Source: Membranipora membranacea (lineage: Eukaryota > Bryozoa > Gymnolaemata > Cheilostomatida > Membraniporidae). From it: a DNA stretch of 64,000 nucleotides. The stretch lies in NCBI GenBank assembly GCA_914767715.1, contig OU612068.1, positions 14,818,001-14,882,000 on the forward strand. The letters run 5' to 3'. Below the pieces are notes generated by a model. The model was given only the letters and a program-made list of their open reading frames with translations, had not been told where the DNA came from and did not search any database. How positions within the stretch are numbered: the first letter of the stretch is position 1; the number at the start of each line of letters is the position of its first letter. Below, piece by piece: positions 22,501 through 38,300 of the stretch. The translations under genes were made by a program, and so were the position numbers.

Positions 22501-24780
22501 AAAGGTTATCACACTGTAATCATTATAGAAAAAATAGTGATTGATGATACATTTTCAACCCGCAATGTGAAATTTATTACATCATAAATGCATTACATAA
22601 ACATCTGTCACTATCATAACTGGTGTAGAAGAAAGAGGATAAGACAAACTGATCTAGTGAAATGAAGTCCTATTGGTATTATGGAATATCCCCTTGATAA
22701 GTTATATTAAGAGAAAGGTCTTGAAATGTGGTTTAAGTTATGTCACTTCGTTGAAAGTTGTTGGTTGAAAAATCATTTGGTTTGTCTTGGTCTTGTCACT
22801 TTAAATATCGTAAAGCAATGACAAAAAATGGGCAGGCCACTCTAGATAATATTTTGTTCATATTGAATGGAAATACAGGTTCTTGAATAATGTAAGCTGT
22901 TCAAGATTGTGTCAGCTGAATGATCACATCTACCAACACAGTTCACAACTGGAGTGGTTTCAGTTAGTTACTTGATAAATCGCAACAGCTGTATGGTCCC
23001 TCACCAAACAAAATACAGCCTACACACATAGAAAAGACATAAGTGAAGAGGGGTCAGAGAACAGGTTACCTGAGGGAGGAGTTAACATCTCCTCTATTGA
23101 GGTGTCAGTAAAAGGGGACAGATTATCCAGATTATTAACCCCCCCATTAACAAGCTGGTATTTGCGACAAACCAAAAAGATGTTTGCCTTTACCCTTATT
23201 TTAAGATTTGTCAAAACCTTCTAGTTTAAATCAGTTGTCCTTTCGCTCCCTCATTTTGACAATATCTTATATACACAATTGTGAATGGCCGTTGTTTCAA
23301 GTACAAGTTCTAGAGCTATTGTATTGGATTTTGTAAATCTTCGACAATTTGTTAAGGATGAAACTGTTTCTGCTCAGATCACAAAGGTTGGTGTAATCAG
23401 CTGGGGATATCATAGACTAGACCATTGATGTAGTAAAAATCATACATACAAAAGATTTCCAGCCACTACAACAGATCACTTTGGCGCACCGTTAAATCGA
23501 ACATGACATACAATTCCTACTATCAATATTGAGCCAGAAGTGGCACTGAAAACTTACCAACAGGTAAGCCAGTGCCAGTCACATAGAAAAGCCTCTTATT
23601 TTTGGCACATCTCGGACCGTTATATACATATTTGAACTTATACTCGGCTGCTGGATGTGACTTGTTAGCTTCTGAAAACCATGAGATGACAGTGTGTAGA
23701 ATGCAGTAAGGTCAAAAACTATGGATATCTAAAATCTCTTGTAAGGTGCTACTCAAAAGTACTATTCCGTTTATCTTGAGACTGAGAAATATGCGAGTAA
23801 CATTTGATGCAGATGATGAGCATTTATTCAAAGCAACATTATTATATTGGCCTTGCACAACAGGTAGATCCATAAGAGTTCTGATCGATATGCTGATAGA
23901 ATCCAGCTTCTGATTGCTCTGACCTGTACTATAATCAGCTAGTTTTGCTTGGAAGAAGTAACCCTTCTTATGCTGCAAGTCGTTGCAGCCTCGATGTGGC
24001 CCATCTGGGATATCACTGGATTGTAGGGAGAGGTTAGAATTTGGCAAACCAGCATTTGGTTGTGTCCGCCTGTCAACAAATCTGTACCGGATACTCCCTT
24101 GTGGAAGATCAACAAGTACTGGAGCATCTATCAAATGACTCTGCAAACACCACATCACATGGAACACAAATGTTTATGGGAGTGTCATTACGTATCATCG
24201 CTGGCAACTATATTGTCATAGGCATCCCTCCATGTACATGTCACTGGTATGCAATTTTGTGTAACCACTGCTTGGTGTCCATGATATAATGGTTTATGAG
24301 CTACCCAACCTTGCTCATCAGTCACCACCAGTTTTACACCCGTGTTGAGCAATATAGCAGGTTTGAAGCTGACAGCACTGACAGGCTGGTAAAGCACTGG
24401 TTTATCAAGACAAGCTCATCATAAGTACCACAACCATTATAAAAAAACCTGACTGGATAACAGTGAGTGTCTTGCACATTGAACAAATCCTTTGTAAGGC
24501 AGCAGACCTATTCTCAGCAAGATCTGATGGGAAAAAAAAGATCAGGTTGAACCTGTGAGTCCTCATTTGACAATTAGGGCTTGGAAGGACTTCATTTGTA
24601 GTACTTTGCCTCCAGGTTTCCCAACTAATACATTACTAATTTTTCTTAACAACTTTGCTTCAATACACACCTTTCCTTCAGCTTGAGCTAATTTTGAAGC
24701 ATATTCAACTCTTGGATTTAGAGCCACACCAACAGGTGGACTGTTACTGGCAGCTGCACCCATAGGAGTATCAGTTGAAA
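19559..24780 (-). CDS. Unrecognised multi-exon gene, 5' end uncertain
   Basis: I do not recognise the product. The 3' exons are well supported by consensus sites and phase: 23671-23558, 23093-23070, 22421-22323, 21799-21745, 21080-20970 and 19640-19559 (stop). They encode a segment with YKFKYVYNGPR and RLFYVTGTGLPVE, an acidic Ser/Thr-rich linker, and a C-terminal ~60 residues (DDSIEALKENV to ELKVRLIKLK) that resemble a ubiquitin-like fold by eye only. Less certain 5' exons: 24138-23753, 24385-24192, 24523-24449 and an open stretch ending near 24572 (with NPRVEYASKLAQAEGK). These are separated by candidate introns of only 48-81 bases, unlike any other gene here. The middle looks beta-rich (for example VLVDLPQGSIRYRF). 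No start codon was settled. Two TTAA-type MITEs lie in the last intron. Confidence 0.55.
20218..20231. repeat. Poly-C tract
   Basis: Homopolymer run of about 13 C. Similar runs occur at about 8947-8959, 35650-35660, 63898-63907 and 63970-63980; a poly-G run lies near 9832-9841. These positions are prone to sequencing error. Confidence 0.7.
20460..20565. mobile_element. TTAA-flanked hairpin MITE A
   Basis: Starts TTAAAGGCTACCCAAAGACC and ends with its near-exact reverse complement (GGTCTTTGGGTAGTCTTTAA). The arms of ~28 bases continue to GCATG, around a ~50-base centre. TTAA at both ends fits piggyBac-type target duplication. Confidence 0.75.
20562..20946. mobile_element. TTAA-flanked MITE B, abutting MITE A
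   Basis: Starts TTAAAGGGCAACCAAGGTTTC (20562) and ends with the exact reverse complement finishing at 20946. The body is ~385 bases with no coding capacity. Its left TTAA (20562-20565) is also the right TTAA of MITE A. Confidence 0.75.
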
Positions 24781-25165
24781 ACCAACAACAATATCAACTT
24801 TCTCAATATTCCATATCAGCAGGTGCTTTCTGAAGTATTTACATTTCTCCTAGCAAATTCAAAATGGCCACAGGAAATAGTAATATGTAGGGGAACACAA
24901 TCCTGATATCATTGTTAGGTGATTTTGTTTGTCATAATGACCTGGCACAATTTATCATTGTTGATGCTTGTGAATCATCGATATTGGAAGGATTATTCCA
25001 GAAAGCAGACAGTGTAGATAAATCTCAGGCACCATTATGGTTTAACAAGGTTATTATTAGTAAACAACCCATTACTTGTAATAAATTGAACCAACTTGAA
25101 TGTTCCGGGTTTTTCACTTTTATTTCGCCATTACGATGAAAAAATGTATAAATAAATCACATGAT

Positions 25166-27562
<2,397 letters not shown>

Positions 27563-27739
27563 CTTTAAGGTCTGTAAAACAGAAATAGAATGATCAGTCA
27601 GTATTTAGGCAACCAGTCGTATAAAATAAGGTTGTTTTGTCACATGATGAACATACTGTGATGATTGGATGCCAACTCAGAGATACCATTTTGTAGGATT
27701 GCATAGTACTTATGAAACCAAGATATTCATATCACTCAC

Positions 27740-27762
27740 CAGTCAGTAAAAGGAAAGAACCG
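27740..27762 (-). promoter_or_regulatory. RPL10 first (non-coding) exon with TOP-like start
   Basis: On the minus strand the sequence CCGGTTCTTTCCTTTTAC runs into ACTGACTG and a consensus donor GTGAGT. A pyrimidine tract starting with C fits the 5' terminal oligopyrimidine start of ribosomal-protein mRNAs, which puts them under mTOR-linked translational control. The intron to the ATG exon is ~170 bases. Confidence 0.6.
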
Positions 27763-29341
27763 GAAATTGTGAGGTGATAAAATAGAACCTTATTCTGATA
27801 TCTTGTTCAAAAATCAACTCTTTGAAAATTTTGAATTTTAGGAATTGAATATCAATTTTCATTCACTTTCTGCCATGAGAACAACCTGCTGAATTTTGTA
27901 GATTTCTTCTTTTGAGTGCTGACTGCTGATCTATTTCTGTATTATACTCTTTGAGTGGTAACACAATCTTCACGTGACCCTTTAGACCGGCTTATAAGAT
28001 CGATCTATTTTATAATATGATACATTGCAGATGAGTGCGTCTCATCATTATGCTGGAGTGAAAAATTAGACCAAAATAATAATCAGCCCATTCTGGTAGA
28101 TTATTTTGTTGAATGTCTCACCTCTCAAACTAGTCTCCAAGTTCTCCACAAACCTCTCACAGTACAATGTACGTTTCACTCTGGATTACACAACTCAAAA
28201 GTTAATTGTGCTGTTTCAATCTTCATGTATTAAACTGGAAGCAAGAGGGTGCCGCAACAATTGAATGCTATCTTCTAACTCCAGTCCTCACTCACCAAAC
28301 AGTCACCAGTGAAACACACTACACGGTTAGTGTTACCTGTGACTGTCACAGTGTCGGTTACACATTTGTTCATTACTACAACCATTCCAAATAGAAAGCA
28401 TAACTAAGATTTGCAAAACTGCATCCATCACGGCACGACCAACACAGAATCAACACACTTCATTTAGTCCTCAAGTCCACCCTTAGTTAGTAGACAAGTA
28501 TCCAACACTGACTTGACTTTTTGACTTGGGCAATAATCATCAGGAAGGACTGGAGTGTAGTGGCATTGTGGTGTTGTAGCCGGGAGCTAACACTCTCTGG
28601 TAAAGATCAAAATAGAGAAGGTATGTGAATGTGAACAAGAAGCAGTCTATTTATAGATATGATATCTAGATACGGTTCATTGAAAATTGAATCTCTCGCA
28701 GAATCTAGTCAATGCCTGAGCAGCCAACATGAATTTGAAGTGTTGGTATAGAGGACAATACTCTATATCTTATACACATTATGAGAAGGCCTATGCGATC
28801 AAAGTTAGTAGAAACAACAAGGAATATGGGTGGCAAAGCATTAGTTCTATCTAGCCCTGCAAGTGCCACCAAGAATCTCTGTTAATTGTGGTCTCATGTT
28901 GAAACAGTTTGTGATAATAATTGTTCAGTTTTGGACAGTCAGCAACCCTGCAATATCAAAATCAATCCATATCTTGTGAATTCGCATATAAATATAAAGA
29001 TGCCATTTGTCCAGCGTGAAAAATTATATATATGGCATGGTATTTACACCAAACCCGATATCATGTTATGTAAACCTCAATGGACAATTGGCTCTTTGAA
29101 AGAAAAGCGTCCTGTTGAAACACCAGACAGGGTTTCTCTATGTACCAGCCATGAGGATAGCTCAGGCTCAATCCTCAACTGTTTGCTTAAAACATCTTCT
29201 GTTTATCAACCCATATTTGTTTCTGTCTATAATGCGAAATTTGAATTAATCAATTTCTGTTCTTTATTATTTTTAGCTCAAGTCCCATCAGTTATGGATA
29301 AGTAAACAAAGAGTGGCTAAGTTTCTCTATAAAGGGCTAAA
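27763..29341. other. Intergenic region between divergent RPL10 and SNX29
   Basis: About 1.6 kb that should contain both promoters. The open frame at 28886-29305 ends in a likely SNX29 5' splice acceptor (TTATTTTTAG near 29277) and resembles no family I know. Nothing else supportable was seen. Confidence 0.45.
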
Positions 29342-32300
29342 ATGAGTGCTAGCGGTGAGTAACCTTGAGATATGTGCTAGCAGAATGTTACCCTAAAATG
29401 GGGGCTAGTAATGAGATACCCTGTGCTAGAGCAGAGTTATCCTGAAATGAGTGCAAACAGTTATATACGTAGTAACACTCACATCATTAAGTATTTTGTA
29501 CCCTTACAAATGAGTATGGAATCTAACAGCTTAACTTGGAATTGTGGATGTTATTGGTCGAGAGATTAAATATGATGGTAAATTGGGTGGAGGGCAGTTG
29601 AAATTACCGATTGTTCCTCTGAAGTTTTCTTTAGCTGCATCATGCTTCGATATAATGTCAAACTGTTTCTAATGTAAGCAATGAAGGTTATTCATGTGCG
29701 AACTGGAGTGGGATACTGTTATTACAACACGCTTCCAACGGCTTGCTGGACGATTGCTCTCGGTCACTCATTATTACTCCTAAAAACTGTGTCCCCAGCT
29801 TAATAAATATCACTTGAGAGGATGTTTATAATTCCTAATTCTTTTTACAGAAAGCAGCTCATATGAGAGTGAGAGACAGAATTTATTATCTAGATTGATT
29901 GATGCCACTAAAGAGGTGAGGGTCTGTGTAACTCATGTGTATGTTAGAAACTGAGCTGTCACGTTATGTAGATAGATGAGAATGAAATTTACATTCATGT
30001 ACAGTTGATTTACATTTACTGTAAATACCCAACCATCCTCAGGGTAAAGAAATACACTTGACAGCATATGGATACACTGATATTTTTTTAAATGTCTGAT
30101 CAGAGAATTGTGTTGATGCAAAGTTAGACAGAAAGTGTGGATAGTTTGTTTTGCTAGCTTACCTATTTGCTTCTCTTTCTATCGACCCTACATGATAATT
30201 ATTGTTGAATCTCTCTTATGTGTCGTCAATTCCTTGCTATGTCCCTGTGTGTCTAGACACTGCGCTTGGTGTTAAATGTGTTGAAATGCTATTGATGGAT
30301 AGGATTCTTAAAACACTTATTTTCAAATTATATTGTAGTGTCAACTGAGATTTGGAGGCAAAGGAGAACTAGCCACAGAAAATGACAGCAGGTAAGGGTG
30401 ATTATTTAGTGACGTACTTTTAGGTTATTTTATTATGACACACTAATTTCGTCTACTTATAGTCCAGCTCAGTACCAGCTAAAGCTGATGATAAATATGT
30501 ACCAGGTGTGAAATAGACAGCAAATACAACCATGACTGACTCTTGTTCATTTTGGAGCAAAACACCATTTTGGTAGATTAAAGGCCTCCCTAATATCTGA
30601 ATTTATGTCCGGCACTCAATATCAATATAAACTCTTGATACATATCAAAATCAGTATTGCTTTGCATCGACATGATGTTAACTGTGAATGGCCCTCCTTT
30701 TGATGCCAGTATGAGGAGGAGTAAAAGCCAAACTCCTTGTCAGTATCAATCAATCAATCAGCGTATCGATAGATATTCATGTTGGTGCAGGAAGATACCA
30801 GGTGGCGTAGCAAACATTCCTTCAATTCCAATTGCCCCAGGTGTTTTGTAGCAATATCCCTATGTATTTATGAGTTCTGCGAAAACAAATATTATGATCA
30901 AAGCTTTCTCAGTATAATAAAAGTAGCAATCAAAGTCATCAGTCAAAACAAATTTCTTTAATGTAAGAAATTGCAAAATTTTTAATGCAGAAATTTGGGA
31001 TTCTGAGAAATAGAACTTCCATGAATGTGCTGCTCATTCTAAACATGCCACTAAATTCCTATCGTTTTTGCAATTTCTAGAATTTAAAATTGACGAAACT
31101 CTTGTCACTGAGTACTCTAACTCTATAAAGATACGACCAAAATTTCATGGAAACGAGTTGATTGTATAATTTACTCAGTCCTAAAACTAACCAAAATAAA
31201 TCTCACACTGTAGAGATCTAATGGGCTAGTCGGCAAACCACTTGACTAGTCAGTTATACTTAAATGTTGAAGGTTGTTAAATAGAATGAGATAGCTTGGT
31301 AAGATAAGATAATGTTTAGCTGTAGCATTTATATAACCGATTTTGACCTTGATAAGGCAAGCTTGGTATTTACCATGTATAGTGTTCTTGATCACATGAT
31401 ACAAAGACAAAGAGAAAATTTCTATATCTCATTCACATGTGTGTATTTTGCTGGGCTTTCCTCTCACCAGTGGAATATTAACATGTACAATATAATTACA
31501 TTGCCATTACCATTATTGTTCAAATTTACATATTTCACACTCTCATGGGAGGTTTACATGTTTTACACTCTATCAGGAGAGTTTCTGGCAAAACACTCAA
31601 GTAGCTGTAGGCACCTAGAACATTAACTTTTGGATATTTTATCCCGGCATTACTTTCAAGTGCCAACAGTCATGACGTACTCCACTGATTACTGAAATCT
31701 CAATATATTTGATTTTTCTGATTTATTCACATAGTAGATAGGATTTACAGGATCTACATAGTAGATTAGACAGAAGCAATTTACTGTAAAAGTACCAGAT
31801 TATTGAGCTAATACATTAATGACACAATATTGAGCTGAAATGGCAAGATGAGCCTAATTCTACGAATTTTGTTTGATTGTTAAGTTGGCAGTCTGATGAT
31901 CTCCGTTTCTCAGAAAAGTTTCATTTGGATATAATCAGAATTGATGGGATTGAAAGCTATTAGGGATCAATGAACTTCATAATACATGTATTCAGATCCT
32001 CTGGTAACTTGTTTAAATTGCTATAACTAATGACTTTATAACCAATGACTTATAGCCAATGACAATTATATACTATAACTCAAGTATTTATAATCTTTGC
32101 TATAGCCAGACTGAAATGCTCAGTGCAGTGGATGTTACAGGCAATATTATTATCTACTTATCAAGATGAAACACTGTAGAATTATCAAAACTTGTCGAAA
32201 AGTTCAATCTCAAATTCTATCAACTTTCTACGCCCTGAATGAGATAGTTGACTGGCAGAAATATTGACTGTCCAATAGGCGAGTTGAGTGCTGTGTTTAT

Positions 32301-35300
32301 TCCAAACTGTTGCCGAGCCACTGCATATTTACTATCTGTATTTTAGGGTTGCTGTGTTATGTGCTGCATGGGAGAATTGTCTCAAACATGGTCTGAAACC
32401 GAGTAATAGAGCTTTAGCTGCGCTCAAGTAAGTAAAAATTCACTTCTTTTTATCCGCAGCAGCTTAGCTTGACTGATTTTGTCTCCTATCAATAATATAT
32501 ATATATATATATATATATACCGTAATACCTCACTTATAAGGCACCCCGCCTATATGCTCCTCTCTTATATGCGCCTTCACCTATAAGGCACGGGCGCCTC
32601 ATAGGTGAGGTATTACGGTATACTTGAGTTCCAATGATGATCTGTCTTTTGTACAAAGCGATTTATGCTGTGGGCAACATATACGTGATTTGTTTCAACA
32701 TATGAAATCATGTCTTTCCCTAATCTCATTGTTGCAGACAAGTGTCAGACTTCACAGGGCTGTCTAGGCTAAAAGCTGGTATATTTTCAGAAATCAGTGA
32801 TATAGAAACTGAACCAGGTAAGTTTTGCATAACTTTATCAAGATTCTATTTACAACAAACCAGGGCCTGTGACTAAAATCAGTCATCTCCCACGTCAGAC
32901 ATCTCACACGTATATGAATTATTGTATTATTGCATCCACATCCAAGAAATATGGTCTGACAGAGTTCTCTGGCATCAGAGATTTTAGCCGTCTACCTCTT
33001 GTCACATCATAAAACTATTAACCCCCTTTCTAACCATGGTCCATCATATTGTCTGTACTAATGTGTACAATTCAAAATGTCATTACAGTATTTTGGCATG
33101 TTGTGCGGGAGACCCTTGGCAAACACGAAGTTGAAAGATACATGGTGTTAAAACATATAACCAACGATACAGGTAGAGGAAGGGCGTGGCTAAGGTCCTG
33201 TCTCAATGAAAAGTCATTAGAACGTCAGCTCAATGGACTCAAATCTAACACTAAACTTATCAGGTTTGTGGATCTCGGTCTATGTTCTTCTCATTTAGTT
33301 GTTTTTCACCTTTTCTGGTTTGTTCATATTTTATCTGACAAGTGTGTTAATTCGACACCTACAGTTTGTGATAAGCAGCATGTACGCTCAGATCAGATAT
33401 CTTATCAATCATCATATGATGTATGACAGGCAATTTAACATACATAAATCGTTCTGCCCATTGTGAGTAAAGGCAAATAGTTGTACACAAAAGCTTGTTT
33501 TTTATGTTTCAGTCAGTATTATGAAGAATGGGCATTGATCAGGGATCAGCAGCGGTTTCTCTTATTAGCCAACATGGCATCAGGTAAAATTTACCCTAAA
33601 CATATGTCTTCTAACCGTTGGCACATTGAACAATCGCAAAAAAATATTGTTCAAGCGTCTTTACTAGAAAGCGAGAAGCACCATTCAATGCGTGTGAGGA
33701 TAAAGACACTTTTCTAACTTTTAATCAGTACCAGCTACCTGGGCCAAACTTAATCCGTTATTCAGAATCATACTTATGTGCATGTTTAAGTTATTAGTTT
33801 GCAAGAAAATCATACAAACGTTGCTTCGTTGATTTAATGTTTTAAGATAGTTTATTGGATTGAGAATGGACCAACAGAGGTGGTAAAACAGAAATCGAAA
33901 TTGGAAACGAACATCTGTACAAAATGCTGTTACACCAGTTCATAATGAAACCGTTTTATCATACTCTTCAGGACTGGCAGCGGTGCTCTTTGCTATTACA
34001 ATAGACGCTGACGAGATTAATAAGGTATCTACATCTCCCTCCTCTTCAGCCGGCCCTAGTACTAGTAAACCTACTCATCAAAGGACAGGCTCAGCAGGCA
34101 GCATAATAAACTCATCTAGTTTTACTAAACTACTACCCAACTCACTACTGTCCACATTCCAGAGACCCGGAGATACAAGGCCTGTTATAGGGGGCAGCGA
34201 AGCTATAGGTAACATTTCGATACAACCTACTTTGCGCAAAGAAAACACACTTTTTCAAAACGTGTGATCCTTTCAAATGAATTGTTCATGTATGGATATC
34301 AGGAGAACTCTAAAAAGGAATTTGTCTCGCTGTAACGAAGTTTCTTGATTCATAACTTCCTTTCACCTGACAGTATGTTTTAATTTATGACTGTCATTCA
34401 TTTCATTGTTGACGGATAGAGTTTGTCACGTGCTAATGTGGAAACTATAGTTTTATATAAATTGATGTCCCTTTTATCAGCCTTTCACTTGAAATTCTTT
34501 GCGAACATAAACCAAAGTTGACGGCTAAACTGTCAAGTCAAATTATATCATGACAATCTAAACATTTTAATTGAATTTATACTTCATTTTACTACGAATT
34601 ATTGTCTTTTAATTTAGCTATACCGGGAATGAAAAACCAGAATAAAGGAAAGAAGGCCGCTAAAATTGTGTCATTTGACGATGATAATGATGATGACAGT
34701 CGGACATCAGACACCGAGCGGTCAGACTTTGACACTGTTGTGTCAGCATCAGTACCAGTGACACATACAAGACAAAAAGAGACTGTCAGCAATACAAGCC
34801 TGGCTAGGAACGACAGTAGAGTTTCCATATTGAGCAGCAACAGTGTCTACTCATATGATGAGTAAGTTCTATGCGGGACACTTTACTTTGGATAGGGGTG
34901 TATGGAATTGAGAGTTGTTCTCTCATCTGGTCCAATAATCGAAGGGCAGCAACTCAAATGCTGCAAAGGGGTATAAACTTGATGTTAACAAAACACTTCA
35001 AAGTTTTAGAAACCTTAATGGAATTTCCTGCAACCCTGGTGTGTTTGTTTCTGTCTTTGTTGTAACGAGATAATATTTAACTGCTCCTAATCACAAAATC
35101 TGACCCAATCTGTATTTCAGTCGCTATCGGTGTGTGTAAGTAGATAACACAGCTAACTAAACTCAGTGTATTATAGTGGGTAGCTGGTGTATTCACAAAT
35201 GTCTATGTATGTTTGTAATATGATATAGAGGTTAAGGTGTGTTGTTCAGAAAATGGTGTGAGGTCAATCAATGACAATTTTCTGTGAGTGTGTTATGGCC

Positions 35301-38300
35301 GTATTCACTTATATGTTATAATGTTTGTTGACAGAGATGCGGCGCCGCCCATGCTCACTCCCCTTGCACCCTCTGGCTCACCTATACCTATAGATGATGA
35401 TGTGAGGTCTATGGATTCTGACATACCAAGTATATCATGTTCATGGAACGAAGATTCAGCCAACGCTCTGTCTCTGGCTGCTAAAACTCGCAGGTGAGAA
35501 CACTGAAGGCCATATGTGCATGTGTGTACGTCATTCTACAGTAAGGATATATTAAATGCTGGTGGAATCGAATTGTTGATGGTGAATTGGTGTAATGGTG
35601 CCTTGCTACTCCAAACTCTTGCGAGTTTTTTTATGCAATTCTTTGTGCTGCCCCCCCCCCCCAACAACAACAACTTTTCTTTCTATGCTCTAGGTCTTAT
35701 TTGACCGCCCTATTTAACGGGCCCCCTTAACCTTGCCCGCTGTTGCCGGCTACTCTTTATTCGAAGAGACAGAGGGGAGTCTTTATACCGCAGTAGACCT
35801 CCTGTATTTATGGTTCGGAGGCTAGCTTCCATTCATGACATCAAGTCTTGTATTAATGGTTGAATGTGCAGAACAAAAGGCATGCTATATAGAAGATATT
35901 CACAGAGGAAAGTTGGGTATTCCAAATTTTCAGTGATATTCACCACCTTATTTTATATTTTGTACAGTGACTCTTTTTTCACGAGAACACAAGGTGATGG
36001 CAGCTCATTACCTGAAGAGAAACCTCACACCGCTGAGTCAATGTCTACTGGTAAGTTGTATACAATGGTGGCTGTCCTGTATTTAACCCAACATTAAAGG
36101 CCAAAATTGTGGAACGATGACAGTTCCTCAAACAATCTTTGACTTGCGACTATAGATTGGACTATGATAATAACATTGATGTTGAGTCTTAGACTTAAAA
36201 ATTTATTATTTGTTATCAAGTCCATGGATCGAGTAGTTCAAGTGGACTAAAATCTTACAAAAAGAGAAAGTTCAAGCCGGCTATCAGCTTTTGGAAATTT
36301 AATCTTCTGCTTGGAATTTTTCCTAAATACTCTTCTACATTACAACGAATACCAATAATTATTGGACAATTATTTTGATAACTTCACCAAAGCACCTATG
36401 CCATTTATTTATATTGAATTTATTTATGCATAGTAATTTAAGCCAATTATCACCTGATATCATCTTGAATAAATCTAGTAATATCTTGCTGCACAACTTA
36501 CAGCCGTGAAACTTAGATAGGGGAGAAGTCAATGCACGATAGTTTTATCTGCTAATTTTTGTAGGCGAACTTAAGCAAGCGATCGTCACAATGATGATGA
36601 AGAAAGATGAGATTGAGGAGCATAATAAGTAAGTCATTATACCCTCATCTATCCTATCACCTAAATTCATCAGGTTAAGGTCCTTATAATTGTTGAGCAT
36701 AGTTTGAAGATGATTTTATTAAAGCGTCTACCTGCGTTCCACCTTCAGGAATTACCCTTTCTCTTTTTCTAAACAGTTTGCATGATTCAGTTCCTGTAAA
36801 TCTGCCTCACCTGCATGATACAGCCATCAATGTACACCAGTGTCACATTTTTTGCCAATTTGATGTATACCAATGTGAAGGAGTTTGACGATTGAATGAG
36901 TACTGCAACTATGTTAAAACTGAACATTAGCTTGGCTAGTACCATCCTGGATTTGTTAGTTAGCATGTTGCAGTGTATCCGGGTCTCCTCTCTTACAAAG
37001 GAACACATGAGTCACATATCTCACTGTGCCTCTAATTTGCATCAACTGCTACCAGAGTATCAAGTGATGACAATATCTTATACAGCATTGTTTTGACAGC
37101 AGTCCTGCAAATGCATCTTCCCCATTTCTGTATCTGTATATCTACAGGTTGATGAGATCAATGTTGACACAAGAAGAAGACTATACTAAAGGCTTAAAAG
37201 AAGAGCTTAGTCAGCTCACTCAAACTTATGAGGATCGTGTAGCCAGAGATCAGGCTAGAATACAATCAGTAACTAAGTGAGTCAAGTCATTGACATATGA
37301 TGATTGATATAATTGCGTCACATGATATCCACTTGCCACAGATTTCTTTTTTCTTTTCCAAATTTATTGTTATAATGTTTAAAATACAATATTACATTAT
37401 AATAATGATCAATAATTAATTATTATATAAAGCTTGTATGCAGACTCTCTTACTCGCCTTGGCATCCCAGATGTTGCTTGATAAAAATCTCTTTTTTAAG
37501 ATAATTATAAATCTTGTTATATTTACAGGGATAACGAACTCCTTAAACATCAGCTGAAAAAATACATCACAGCAGTACAAAGTTTACGGAGAGATGGACC
37601 TAATGCTGAAAGTATGGCCCTCTTTCTTTTCCTATTGTTCATGGGGTTATTTTTAACAGTGCTATGATAAATTTTCCGCACGGACAATTAGCACTGTACT
37701 GCTAACCCCACTTTCCGGCAAACACAATTCAGAACTTGACTCATGTGCATACCTTTGACAAATTTACAGATACAGTTTTTGCTATCTCAGGGCAACATAG
37801 TTATGCCTACTAGTTTTAGTCTCTCTGTGGAATTATTGTAAACCCTTTGTTTTGAATGTGGTATTTGAATCTGCTGTGTTCTATATTGTTATATAAATGT
37901 CATTTAATAAATAAGCCACTATCTCTCATTCGTTCAGATTTGGGTATACACTTGGACGAGCCTTCACCGACTATCACTCCATCTAAATTAGAGGATACAG
38001 TTGCTCGGGAAGCGAGTGAATATAAACAAAAACTTATCGAGGTACGTATATCACTGTCTGTAAGTATATCACTGTCTGTAAGTATATCACTGTCTGTAAG
38101 TATATCACTGTCTGTAAGTTTATCACTGTCGGTAAGTATATCACTGTCAGTAAGTATATCACTGTCTGTAAGTATATCACTGTCTGTAAGAATATCACTG
38201 TCTGTAAGTATATCACTGTCGGTAAGTATATCACTGTCGGTAAGTATTTCACTGTCACTCAGCTGCTTTTTTCATAAAAAGAGAGATGGGCTCAGAGTTC

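Noticed and set aside
23287-25139. Plus-strand gene: a methionine exon at 23287-23388 with donor AAG|GTTGGT and a last exon ending 25139 before an AATAAA
   Set aside because: It lies antisense between exons of the better-supported minus-strand gene, the phases do not join, no middle exons were found, and a TTTATT at 25119-25124 already fits the RPL10 3' end.
28886-29305. 139-residue open frame upstream of SNX29
   Set aside because: No family resemblance, no splice link in phase to SNX29, and it ends at a likely 5' UTR acceptor.
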